Positions 6,306 to 12,654 of a DNA stretch of 12,654 nucleotides are shown here, piece after piece. The first letter of the stretch is position 1, and every line of letters begins with the position of its first letter. The stretch is from contig JBBRGJ010000094.1 in NCBI GenBank assembly GCA_038240835.1, positions 1 through 12,654 of the forward strand, written 5' to 3'. The notes under the pieces are model-generated. The model was given only the letters and a program-made list of their open reading frames with translations. It did no database searches and was not told where the DNA came from. The translations under genes were made by a program, and so were the position numbers. The DNA comes from JBAXTE01 sp038240835. GTDB lineage: Bacteria; Bacteroidota; Bacteroidia; Bacteroidales; WCHB1-69.

Positions 6306-6391
6306 CCGAAAAAACAGAAATCTCTGATTTCATTTTTTTTCGAGGATCCACGAAAAAATAATAAAAATCAAAGATTTTTTATTTTTCGGGA
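6304..6391. repeat. Long imperfect palindrome TCCCGAAAAA...TTTTTCGGGA
   Basis: Perfect 10-bp outer arms at 6304-6313 and 6382-6391 enclose two smaller hairpins, AAATC-TCT-GATTT (6318-6330) and AAATC-AAA-GATTT (6365-6377). At the centre is CGAGGATCCACG, with GGATCC at its core. The outer CCGAA and central CGTGGATC motifs also occur at 51-81 in block A, linking the two blocks. A 6-bp run of Ts precedes the second arm, but the structure is too symmetric and far from a stop codon to call a terminator with confidence. Confidence 0.75.
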
Positions 6392-6473
6392 CCCGTCACT
6401 TTCCTCCTTCGTCACTTTCCCCTTTTCACTCAATGTTAACTTTTCCTTAATAGGTTATTCGGTTAAAATTGAT

Positions 6474-6481
6474 TAATTTTG
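6474..6481 (+). promoter_or_regulatory. Candidate -7 promoter element for ppdK
   Basis: TAATTTTG matches the Bacteroidota -7 consensus TAnnTTTG and lies 56 bp before the ppdK start, giving a leader of about 50 nt. It is the first non-repeat sequence after block B. The leader is A-rich with no Shine-Dalgarno sequence. No clear -33 TTTG is visible. Confidence 0.5.
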
Positions 6482-6537
6482 CTCTTTCAATTCAAGAAAA
6501 CATATAAATATCTTATAAACAACAAATAACAAGAAAA

Positions 6538-9267
6538 ATGAGTAACGTAAAGTATGTCTATTATTTCGGCAGCAAGCAAGCCGATGGCAAAGCCGACATG
6601 AAAAATTTACTTGGAGGTAAAGGTGCTAACTTAGCAGAAATGTGTCTTTTAGGACTTCCTGTACCTGCTGGATTTACAATCACAACAGATTGCTGTACTG
6701 CATATTATGATAACGATTGCCAACTACCTGCATCATTAGCAGACGAAGTATGGTCATCAATGAAAAAAGTGGAAGATGCAATGGGCATGAAATATGGCGA
6801 TGCTGAAAACCCACTACTTTTATCTTGCCGTTCAGGTGCTCGTAGTTCAATGCCAGGTATGATGGACACCGTGTTAAACATTGGTTTAAGTTCAAAAACA
6901 ATTCCTGCATTGCTTAAAAAAACAAACAATCCTCGTTTTGTTTGGGATTCATACCGTCGATTAATTATGATGTATGCCGACGTAGTTATGGAAAAAGCTG
7001 AAGGCATGGAACCTACTGATGGAAAAGGTATCCGTAAATCATTGGAAGAGATGATGGATGCATACAAAAACAGCAAAGGTTATGCTTCTGATACAGATTT
7101 AACCGCAGAAGATTTAAAATTCTTGGGTGAAGAGTTCAAAAAAGCAGTTAAAAAATCATTAGGACAAGATTTCCCAGATGACGCTGAAGCTCAACTTTTT
7201 GGTGGAATCAAAGCAGTTTTCAAAAGCTGGAACGGAAAAAAAGCAATTTCATACCGTCGTATCGAAGGTATTCCAGACGCTTGGGGTACTGCTGTTAACG
7301 TTCAAGCCATGGTATTTGGCAACATGGGCGATACTTCAGCAACGGGTGTTGCATTTACTCGTAACCCTGCTACTGGCGACAACGTTTTCTACGGAGAATG
7401 GCTAATCAACGCTCAAGGAGAAGATGTAGTTGCGGGTATCCGTACTCCAAGTCCTTTGAACGATGATACTAAAAACGAGCAAAACAAACACTTGCATAGC
7501 ATGCAAGAAAATTGGACTTCATCCTATAACGAATTATTTGAAATTCGTAATCGTCTTGAAGATGCTTACAAAGACATGCTAGATATTGAATTCACCATTC
7601 AAGAAGGCAAATTATATATGTTGCAATGCCGCGTTGGAAAACGTACCGGTACTGCTGCCTTGAACATGGCAATGGATATGCTAGAAGAGGGACGTATTGA
7701 CGAAAAAGAAGCTGTCTTACGTCTTGACCCAGCTCAATTAGACGAATTATTACACCCAATCATCAACCCAGCAATGTTAAAAGGTGCACAACCTTTCGTA
7801 AAAGGGTTACCTGCTGGTCCTGGTGCTGCTCTTGGCAAAGTTGTTTTTACTGCAGAAGATGCTGTAGAATGGCAACGTAGAGGCGAAACTGTACTTTTAG
7901 TTCGTGAAGAAACCAATCCAGAGGATGTTGAAGGAATGCGTGCTGCAGTAGGTATTTTAACCGCTCGTGGTGGTATGACTTCTCACGCTGCTTTGGTAGC
8001 TCGTGGATGGGGAAAATGCTGTATCGTTGGTGCAGGTTCACTTCACGTAAATGTTGATGGCAAAAAAGCAACCGTTAAAGAATCGGGTATTGTTATTAAA
8101 GAAGGGGATGTTTTAACATTAGACGGAACCAAAGGATATGCATATTTAGGTTCACTAGAGTTGATGGATGCTTCTGAAAACCCACGTTTTCAAAAATTTA
8201 TGGCCATTGCAGATAAATATCGCACCATGGGAGTTCGCACCAATGCTGATACTCCTGCTGATGCTGCTGTAGCTCGTAGTTTTGGTGCTGAAGGTATCGG
8301 TCTTTTCCGTACTGAACACATGTTCTATGGTCAAGGAACTGAAAAAGCATTATTCTTATTACGTAAAATGATTTTAAGTGAAGGCGAAAAAGAACGTCGC
8401 TCAGCACTTGACGAACTATTTGTATTTGTAAAAAGAGATTACAAAGGAACATTGGCTGCAATGGATTCACTTCCTGTAACTTTCCGTTTGTTAGATCCAC
8501 CACTTCACGAATTTGTTCCTCAAAGTGCAGAAAACCAAGCTGAGTTAGCGAAAGAATTAGGCATCACTGCTGAAGCAATTGCAAAACGTGGCGAAGCTCT
8601 TCACGAATCAAACCCAATGATGGGACACCGTGGTGTTCGTTTGGGAATCACTTATCCAGAAGTTACTGAAATGCAAGTTCGTGCTTTGTTCGAAGCTGCT
8701 GTTGAATTGATAAAAGAAGGAAAAAATCCAAAACCAGAAATCATGGTTCCTGTAACTTGTGATGTAACTGAGTTGGATTTCACCAAGGTAATCGCAGATA
8801 GAGTGTATGCTGAAGTTTGCGCTAAATTTGGTGTTGACAAAATTGACTACCTTTATGGTACCATGATTGAAATTCCACGTGCTTGTTTATTGGCTAACAA
8901 AATGGCTAAAACAGCTCAATTCTTCTCATTTGGCACCAATGATTTAACTCAAATGACTTATGGATTCAGCCGTGATGACACTGGTGGATTTATGAATGAT
9001 TATTTAGACAATAAGATTTTAGCAAGCGATCCATTCCAAACCATCGATCAAGAAGGTGTGGGACAATTGATTGAAATGGCTGTAGTTAAAGGTCGTCAAG
9101 AGAATCCAAACCTTAAAGTAGGTATCTGTGGCGAACAAGGTGGAGATCCTGCTTCGGTAGAGTTCTGCTTCCGCAATGGATTAAGCTATGTTAGCTGCTC
9201 TCCATTCCGCGTTCCAATCGCTCGTTTGGCTGCTGCTCAAGCTGCAATCAAAGCTTCTAAGAAATAA
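6538..9267 (+). CDS. ppdK: Pyruvate, phosphate dikinase
   Basis: Cytosolic enzyme that interconverts ATP, phosphate and pyruvate with AMP, pyrophosphate and phosphoenolpyruvate, supporting gluconeogenesis or PPi-linked glycolysis. The 909-residue length fits the family. Three domains are visible. The N-terminal ATP-grasp domain (about 1-350) has LLGGKGANLAEM near residue 25 and SCRSGARSSMPGMMDT near 95-110. The phosphohistidine swivel domain (about 420-515) has GGMTSHAALVARGWGKCC with catalytic His483 and the neighbouring Thr481. The C-terminal PEP/pyruvate barrel (about 530-905) has GIGLFRTEHMF, SFGTNDLTQMTYG and GICGEQGGDP with the acid-base Cys864. All catalytic positions I can locate are intact. 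Codon use favours GCT, CGT and GGT, as in highly expressed genes. No PPDK regulatory protein gene lies in the window. It is a single-gene unit, with a promoter element upstream and a terminator 18 bp after the stop. Confidence 0.98.
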   Translation: MSNVKYVYYFGSKQADGKADMKNLLGGKGANLAEMCLLGLPVPAGFTITTDCCTAYYDNDCQLPASLADEVWSSMKKVEDAMGMKYGDAENPLLLSCRSGARSSMPGMMDTVLNIGLSSKTIPALLKKTNNPRFVWDSYRRLIMMYADVVMEKAEGMEPTDGKGIRKSLEEMMDAYKNSKGYASDTDLTAEDLKFLGEEFKKAVKKSLGQDFPDDAEAQLFGGIKAVFKSWNGKKAISYRRIEGIPDAWGTAVNVQAMVFGNMGDTSATGVAFTRNPATGDNVFYGEWLINAQGEDVVAGIRTPSPLNDDTKNEQNKHLHSMQENWTSSYNELFEIRNRLEDAYKDMLDIEFTIQEGKLYMLQCRVGKRTGTAALNMAMDMLEEGRIDEKEAVLRLDPAQLDELLHPIINPAMLKGAQPFVKGLPAGPGAALGKVVFTAEDAVEWQRRGETVLLVREETNPEDVEGMRAAVGILTARGGMTSHAALVARGWGKCCIVGAGSLHVNVDGKKATVKESGIVIKEGDVLTLDGTKGYAYLGSLELMDASENPRFQKFMAIADKYRTMGVRTNADTPADAAVARSFGAEGIGLFRTEHMFYGQGTEKALFLLRKMILSEGEKERRSALDELFVFVKRDYKGTLAAMDSLPVTFRLLDPPLHEFVPQSAENQAELAKELGITAEAIAKRGEALHESNPMMGHRGVRLGITYPEVTEMQVRALFEAAVELIKEGKNPKPEIMVPVTCDVTELDFTKVIADRVYAEVCAKFGVDKIDYLYGTMIEIPRACLLANKMAKTAQFFSFGTNDLTQMTYGFSRDDTGGFMNDYLDNKILASDPFQTIDQEGVGQLIEMAVVKGRQENPNLKVGICGEQGGDPASVEFCFRNGLSYVSCSPFRVPIARLAAAQAAIKASKK

Positions 9268-9284
9268 GAATCATCTTATTATAT

Positions 9285-9320
9285 TAAAAAAGACCGTCTC
9301 GAAAGACGGTCTTTTTTTTT
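9285..9320 (+). terminator. Rho-independent terminator after ppdK, probably bidirectional
   Basis: AGACCGTCT (9291-9299) pairs perfectly with AGACGGTCT (9304-9312) around a CGAA loop. A-run 9285-9290 lies before it and a T-run to 9320 after it. The symmetric A/T flanks mean it can also stop minus-strand transcription arriving from the protease gene that ends at 9411. Confidence 0.95.
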
Positions 9321-9410
9321 GACTATTTTTTTTTGAAATAATAAAAATCCGAGACCCATTCCAAAAGTCTAGCTATCAAATAAAAAATAAAAAAAAGTTG
9401 AACAGATCCG

Positions 9411-11579
9411 TTAATCTTTAACAATTCGCTTAATAGTTCTACCAGTATCTGTGGTAATTATCACACAATAAACTCCGTGCTTTAAAAAGGCAAGATCGAT
9501 TTCCGTAATGGATCTATTAGGATTTGTTTGGAAAACGATTTCTCCATTGATGTTATATATTTTCAAATCAGTCATATTGTTGACAGATTGAATATTTACT
9601 TTTTCACGAAATGGATTGGGATATATGTTGCAATTATCATTTGTAGTCAATACCGCATTATTTTCTACTCCTGTACCTCCCAGCTCTGTAATCGAAATAT
9701 TTTCAAGGTACAGAAACAGCATATCTGGATTGCTATAACATTGCCATCCAATATAATAAGAACCATCGGCAGAAACTGTAAAGTTGACATTTTCGATTTG
9801 ATAGGCTTCATTGGTAATATTTGTCAGATCAACCAAAACGGTTGTAAGACTGTCCGCAATAGGAGTTTTCCCAATGGCAACTTTCATTTTATTTGGATAA
9901 TTACCTGCAAATACCTTGTGCCAAAAGCTCAGGGTGTATGTTTTAGAGGCCTCCAGATTCAAACATCTTGAAATCAACCAATCATTTGCTGGCAATGATG
10001 AATTGTAGCGATACTCAATATATCCAGGGTCTAGATTTCCTTGTGGGTGCTCAAGTCGCAATATCCAAGAATTGTCATCCTGATTCAAATCAACAATTTT
10101 CCACCGTTGAATGTCATCAGTCAGACGGAAATTCATAAAATAAGGCGGAGAGGTACATTCCACATGTTCAATTTGAGAGATCAACGTATCATTATCCTTG
10201 AAAGAATCATCGGCAAAGCGGGAATAAGTAGTTAAAGAGTAAATATGTCCTGGATTAGTCGAAAAGTCGTAGGGTTGCGAGAATTCAAACACAATTTCAG
10301 AAAAAGCCGGAATAATAGCGGTAACCGTGTCGTTAACCACCAATCCGTTATCTACCCTATAAGAAACAGGAATTCCCGTGTGAGGAATAGTATCGTAATT
10401 CGCTATCGTAATGCTGATATTACTTGGACCAGTAAAGGATTCAGCACAAGCAGGAGTCACCAAGTTTTTGATCGTTATATCGTTGGGAACCAAGGGCATA
10501 ATACCGATAACAGCAAACGTATTAAAACCATAAGGCATTGCGGACGCTATATTTACATTGTAATATCCATCGCTACTTCCGCCCCAACCAAAGTTAAAAT
10601 GAAAAAATGAATTATCATCATATCCATCGCAAACATAAGCATGTCCAGCGCCAGATGAACTAGAACCTCCAAACCACATGGGCCGACCTGCGTCTATTTC
10701 TTTAAAAAGTTTTTTCATCCTAGTTGCGCTATCCGTCAATTGAAGGTTAAAATCAGAAATATTTTGAGAGTAAGAAAAATACTGAACTAACGGTTCCATC
10801 AAGATGCTTGCAGACGAACCACTAGTTCCGTAATTCATATTAACAGAAACACCGCAGTGATACATCAAAGTGGCCACAGCTGAATTATTAGTAGAAAGCA
10901 TGTTGGGCATGGAAGTCCACTGATAAGTGGTATTGCCAAAGTCAGCGCTTTGAGTTCCATAATTAGCATCCACATACGAGTGAGTTCCCGTTCCATGTTG
11001 CGGATAGTTCCATTTTTTCATAATTTGAGCCATGGAAGTGGCAACGCAACCGGTAAAAGTATGACCACAGCTTCCATTCGCATCTGCAGGACAAAGTTCG
11101 TTGAAATAGCATCCTTGATTCCACTTTGTGGCACATAACGGAGCTACCGATTTGGTGTTTTTCGGGAAACGTCCTTCGCTTAGACTCTCCCACTCATTTT
11201 TGGTTTTAGGATTTTCTAAGTTTAAGTCGATTATTTCTTTAATACTTGATTTGTATTGGCCGTATAACCATTTTGCATTTTCTGGCGTATTTCGTTGATC
11301 ATAGGCTCCATCTGTTGAATATCCGAGTATTGGTGAGACCGCATCATCAGCAGCTACCATCACAAATCCGCCCGAAACAAAATTAAAAACATAATACGTA
11401 ATAGTAGTTCCTACTTTTTCATAAACCACATTGCGAATAATGCATTCGGAACCTTGTTTTGATTGATGTTTAAAGAAAACACAAGCAATTTTCTCCGCAG
11501 ATTCAACAGAAACAGACTTCGCAAAAAGTCCCACTAATGGAAATAACAAAAAAACAAGCAATAAATATCTTCTATTCAT
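9411..11579 (-). CDS. Secreted C10 (streptopain-like) cysteine protease with type IX sorting domain
   Basis: Probable extracellular or surface-attached protease. The 722-residue product has a signal peptide (MNRRYLLLVFLLFPLVGLFA, cleavage near 20). A propeptide follows (about 21-145), with the VSVESAEKIACVFF and GGFVMVAADDAVSPILGYS signatures of Spi/C10 prodomains. The peptidase C10 domain (about 146-362) has nucleophile Cys178 in TGCVATSMAQIMKKW, His313 in GHAYVCDGYD, and FNFGWGG (328-334), which supplies the conserved Asn/Trp region. A beta-rich, CARDB-like stretch (about 365-475) follows, then a jelly-roll-like region (about 480-632) resembling cleaved-adhesin domains. The C-terminus (about 650-722) is a type A sorting domain with NIYPNPF, DLKIYNINGE and HGVYCVIITT ending in KRIVKD, implying type IX secretion. 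All catalytic residues are present. Natural substrates are unknown. It is monocistronic, with a -7 element about 44 bp before the start. Confidence 0.92.
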   Translation of the reverse strand: MNRRYLLLVFLLFPLVGLFAKSVSVESAEKIACVFFKHQSKQGSECIIRNVVYEKVGTTITYYVFNFVSGGFVMVAADDAVSPILGYSTDGAYDQRNTPENAKWLYGQYKSSIKEIIDLNLENPKTKNEWESLSEGRFPKNTKSVAPLCATKWNQGCYFNELCPADANGSCGHTFTGCVATSMAQIMKKWNYPQHGTGTHSYVDANYGTQSADFGNTTYQWTSMPNMLSTNNSAVATLMYHCGVSVNMNYGTSGSSASILMEPLVQYFSYSQNISDFNLQLTDSATRMKKLFKEIDAGRPMWFGGSSSSGAGHAYVCDGYDDNSFFHFNFGWGGSSDGYYNVNIASAMPYGFNTFAVIGIMPLVPNDITIKNLVTPACAESFTGPSNISITIANYDTIPHTGIPVSYRVDNGLVVNDTVTAIIPAFSEIVFEFSQPYDFSTNPGHIYSLTTYSRFADDSFKDNDTLISQIEHVECTSPPYFMNFRLTDDIQRWKIVDLNQDDNSWILRLEHPQGNLDPGYIEYRYNSSLPANDWLISRCLNLEASKTYTLSFWHKVFAGNYPNKMKVAIGKTPIADSLTTVLVDLTNITNEAYQIENVNFTVSADGSYYIGWQCYSNPDMLFLYLENISITELGGTGVENNAVLTTNDNCNIYPNPFREKVNIQSVNNMTDLKIYNINGEIVFQTNPNRSITEIDLAFLKHGVYCVIITTDTGRTIKRIVKD

Positions 11580-11622
11580 AGAATTACATTTTAAAGTTAA
11601 ATATCATTCAAATGTTGATACA

Positions 11623-11630
11623 CAAAGGTA
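11623..11630 (-). promoter_or_regulatory. Candidate -7 promoter element for the protease gene
   Basis: The minus strand reads TACCTTTG, an exact TAnnTTTG match about 44 bp before the protease ATG. Transcription would start near 11617. The sequence upstream of it is a long A/T tract, and I could not assign a -33 element. Confidence 0.55.
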
Positions 11631-11729
11631 ATATTATTTTTTTCTTATCGATAAAAAAAATAACAACCTTAAATCTGGCTAGGGAAATGTTTTTTTCATA
11701 ATATTTATTTTTATTCATAAACCCCTAAA

Positions 11730-11881
11730 AGTTCAATAAATGGTAAAATGTAAAAAACCGATGTTGCTTCTACGTAGCAGTTTTTTTTCGATTAATTCAA
11801 TCGATTCCTTCGCCAAAGGCAGAGCTATTTAAATTGTGGATTGCTCAAGTGGCAAAAGAACGATTAAAAGTATCAGTATAA
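11730..11881 (+). pseudogene. Decayed fragment of a Bro-N/DinD-type gene
   Basis: In the plus-strand frame of 11807 the DNA encodes LIQSIPSPKAELFKLWIA then QVAKERL, followed by KVSV and a stop at 11879-11881. This matches the core I know from Bro-N domain proteins (DNA-damage-inducible protein D and phage BRO-like proteins), where RLIQSIPSPKAEPFKLWLA-type sequence is highly characteristic. Just upstream, in another frame, GKM-stop-KTDVAST-stop-Q (11742-11780) fits the preceding part of the same domain (GKxxxTDVAxTEQ). An 8-T run at 11781-11788 accounts for the frame change. Two in-frame stops, one frameshift and missing N- and C-terminal parts mean it is dead. The upstream limit is approximate. 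It points to a past phage or mobile-element insertion. Confidence 0.75.
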
Positions 11882-11912
11882 AAGGCCTTCATTTATAGTG
11901 GGTCTTTTTTTT
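11881..11912 (+). terminator. Possible terminator at the end of the gene relic
   Basis: AAAGGCC (11881-11887) pairs with GGTCTTT (11901-11907), with one G-T wobble and a 13-nt loop, followed by further Ts to 11912. It is weak, but it sits directly on the stop codon of the Bro-N/DinD fragment and could be a leftover of that gene's terminator. Confidence 0.4.
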
Positions 11913-12016
11913 ATTTATAAAATTTAATTATATTTGTTGAAGTATTGGTATTACAAGTTTAGGAACCTATTTTACCAGTTTGTCGGAAAACGCTGTGATT
12001 AAACACCGATTAAATA

Positions 12017-12024
12017 TAGATTTG
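12017..12024 (+). promoter_or_regulatory. Candidate -7 promoter element for the exported-protein gene
   Basis: TAGATTTG matches TAnnTTTG and lies 27 bp before the ATG at 12052. It is enclosed by a perfect 8-bp inverted repeat, GATTAAAC (11997-12004) and GTTTAATC (12031-12038), which could be an operator or a leader hairpin arm. Confidence 0.5.
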
Positions 12025-12051
12025 CGGTATGTTTAATCAAAAAAAAATATC

Positions 12052-12654
12052 ATGAATAAATTACATCTGTTTTATCCAAAGAGTTTCACTTCAGAAGCAA
12101 TCCATTTAAAACCATTCTGGTTATTGGGAACAATAATGATTCTCCAACTATTATTTGGAAACGGATTTGCACAAAACCAAGATCGGGTTTGGCTGCAGGG
12201 GAAATATCCTGATAATTTTTCAAAGGAAAAAATCGGTAATATAACTTTGACTATTGAATATGAGAACTATCCATTATATGCATTTACTGAAAACAAGATA
12301 AGGATATCCTCTTCGGATAAAAATGCAAAATTCAAAGTATTACTACCTAACGAGAAGCCCATTGAATTTAAAGGAAGCCATGTTTTTATATACAAACCGA
12401 TAAAGTTTTTTACGGATAAAATATACATCATCTCGGGTAATGATACAATTAACAATTGGGTCGGAGTCACCACAATGCCTAACCCCATGCTGTATTTTGA
12501 CTCTACCAATTGCAACGTTTTAGTTCGTGATGAAATATTCACTACAAAACTTCAAGCAAGAATAAAAAATAAACCATGCAAAATTTTAAAATATCGAATT
12601 GTATTTATTAAAGATGGAGTTTATGGGTCTGAATACTCTAGCTATGGAACCACT
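12052..12654 (+). CDS. Exported protein of unknown function, 5' part only (GldM C-terminal-like?)
   Basis: An open frame of 201 codons runs from ATG 12052 to the window edge with no stop, so the gene is truncated on the right. The N-terminus is long (about 20 residues, MNKLHLFYPKSF...) before a hydrophobic stretch, FWLLGTIMILQLLFGNGFA, with a likely signal peptidase site after GFA (about residue 42). A later start at Met29 would give a shorter signal. The mature part is beta-rich and I do not recognise it securely. Its order of motifs (IYIISGNDTINNWVGV, then TMPNP, then a KILKYRIVFIKDG strand) is reminiscent of the C-terminal domain of GldM, where a VxxIPDP-like segment precedes a similar strand. 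That likeness is weak and from memory. A -7 element lies upstream. Secretion to the periplasm or outside is reasonably supported; function is not. Confidence 0.7.
   Translation, partial: MNKLHLFYPKSFTSEAIHLKPFWLLGTIMILQLLFGNGFAQNQDRVWLQGKYPDNFSKEKIGNITLTIEYENYPLYAFTENKIRISSSDKNAKFKVLLPNEKPIEFKGSHVFIYKPIKFFTDKIYIISGNDTINNWVGVTTMPNPMLYFDSTNCNVLVRDEIFTTKLQARIKNKPCKILKYRIVFIKDGVYGSEYSSYGTT

Larger units (their letters stand above)
5866..6420. repeat. Repeat block B: large inverted arrangement of short repeats
   Basis: This gene-free block fills the space between the porin stop and the ppdK leader. The left part carries two copies of GTGACGGGTAACGAGTGACG (from about 5866 and 5967), each followed by GAGCGAAGCTC-like sequence. 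Between them lies CAGTTAACAGTTAACAGTGATCAG (5915-5938), also found in block A. The right part (6099-6305) carries the same GTCACTCGTCAC modules in the opposite orientation, so the block can fold back on itself around about 6060. It ends with the palindrome at 6304-6391 and a last GTCACTTTCC stretch. The frame stays open in places only because the tandem period is a multiple of three. Confidence 0.85.
11580..12051. other. Intergenic region with promoters, gene relic and terminator-like hairpin
   Basis: This 472-bp stretch lies between the divergent protease and exported-protein genes. Besides the features listed separately it has an AT-rich tract at about 11636-11720, including the palindrome TTATCGATAA (about 11645-11654). 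The unassigned stretch 11914-11990 shows no ORF or clear structure. Confidence 0.6.

Noticed and set aside
6076..6327. 83-codon open frame with a repeated SVSLRGHSSLVT peptide
   Set aside because: It is a translation of the 48-bp tandem repeat, whose period is a multiple of three. There is no promoter or signal of coding selection, and the frame starts and ends in repeat DNA.
1..6420. Composite transposon carrying the B12 importer
   Set aside because: Repeat blocks lie on both sides, but there is no transposase, no IS-like terminal inverted repeats and no visible target duplication. Only a repeat-family relationship is supported.
7978..7986. Regulated PPDK of the plant type, based on Thr481 next to His483
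   Set aside because: The threonine is conserved in many PPDKs regardless of regulation, and no regulatory protein gene is present in the window, so no claim of phosphorylation control is made.
9321..9410. Possible small gene or RNA between ppdK and the protease gene
   Set aside because: Ninety bp of AT-rich sequence after the terminator with no hairpin, start codon context or recognisable motif.
12267..12542. 91-codon minus-strand open frame near the right edge
   Set aside because: It lies entirely within the plus-strand exported-protein frame, which has a promoter element and a signal peptide. The minus frame is a shadow.

Overview
The window looks like part of a Bacteroidota (Bacteroidetes) chromosome. 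The evidence is AT-rich DNA, no Shine-Dalgarno sequences before the start codons, several upstream sequences matching the Bacteroidota -7 element TAnnTTTG, and a secreted C10 protease ending in a type IX secretion sorting domain. A closer assignment (Bacteroidales or a relative) is only a guess.

Layout. Bases 1-312 hold a block of short interspersed and palindromic repeats. Bases 313-3468 (minus strand) are a compact three-gene ABC importer operon, lipoprotein - permease - ATPase. Its leader carries a clear cobalamin riboswitch (about 3558-3706), so the operon is best read as btuF-btuC-btuD, a vitamin B12 importer. Bases 3780-4635 have no gene but hold a structured, repeat-like element with a long imperfect inverted repeat (4082-4110 / 4217-4249). 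Bases 4636-5862 (plus) encode an outer-membrane beta-barrel protein resembling DcaP-type porins. Bases 5863-6420 are a second, larger block of the same repeat family as 1-312, including a 48-bp tandem array and nested hairpins. Bases 6538-9267 (plus) encode pyruvate phosphate dikinase, followed by a strong terminator that probably also serves the convergent gene. Bases 9411-11579 (minus) encode the secreted C10 (streptopain-like) cysteine protease. Bases about 11730-11881 (plus) hold a short decayed remnant of a Bro-N/DinD-type gene that standard ORF calling would miss. From 12052 to the right edge (plus) runs the start of an exported protein of unknown function, possibly with a GldM C-terminal-like fold.

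How the parts work together. The riboswitch makes B12 import responsive to intracellular cobalamin. The window has no btuB receptor or B12 synthesis or salvage gene, so outer-membrane B12 uptake must be encoded elsewhere. Pyruvate phosphate dikinase is a central-carbon housekeeping enzyme, and the protease is a type IX secretion cargo. The porin, dikinase and protease look like independent transcription units with no obvious shared pathway. I did not find a convincing complete new system. The most unusual content is the non-coding DNA: a repeat family bracketing the importer-porin segment, the large inverted-repeat element, and the Bro-N/DinD relic.
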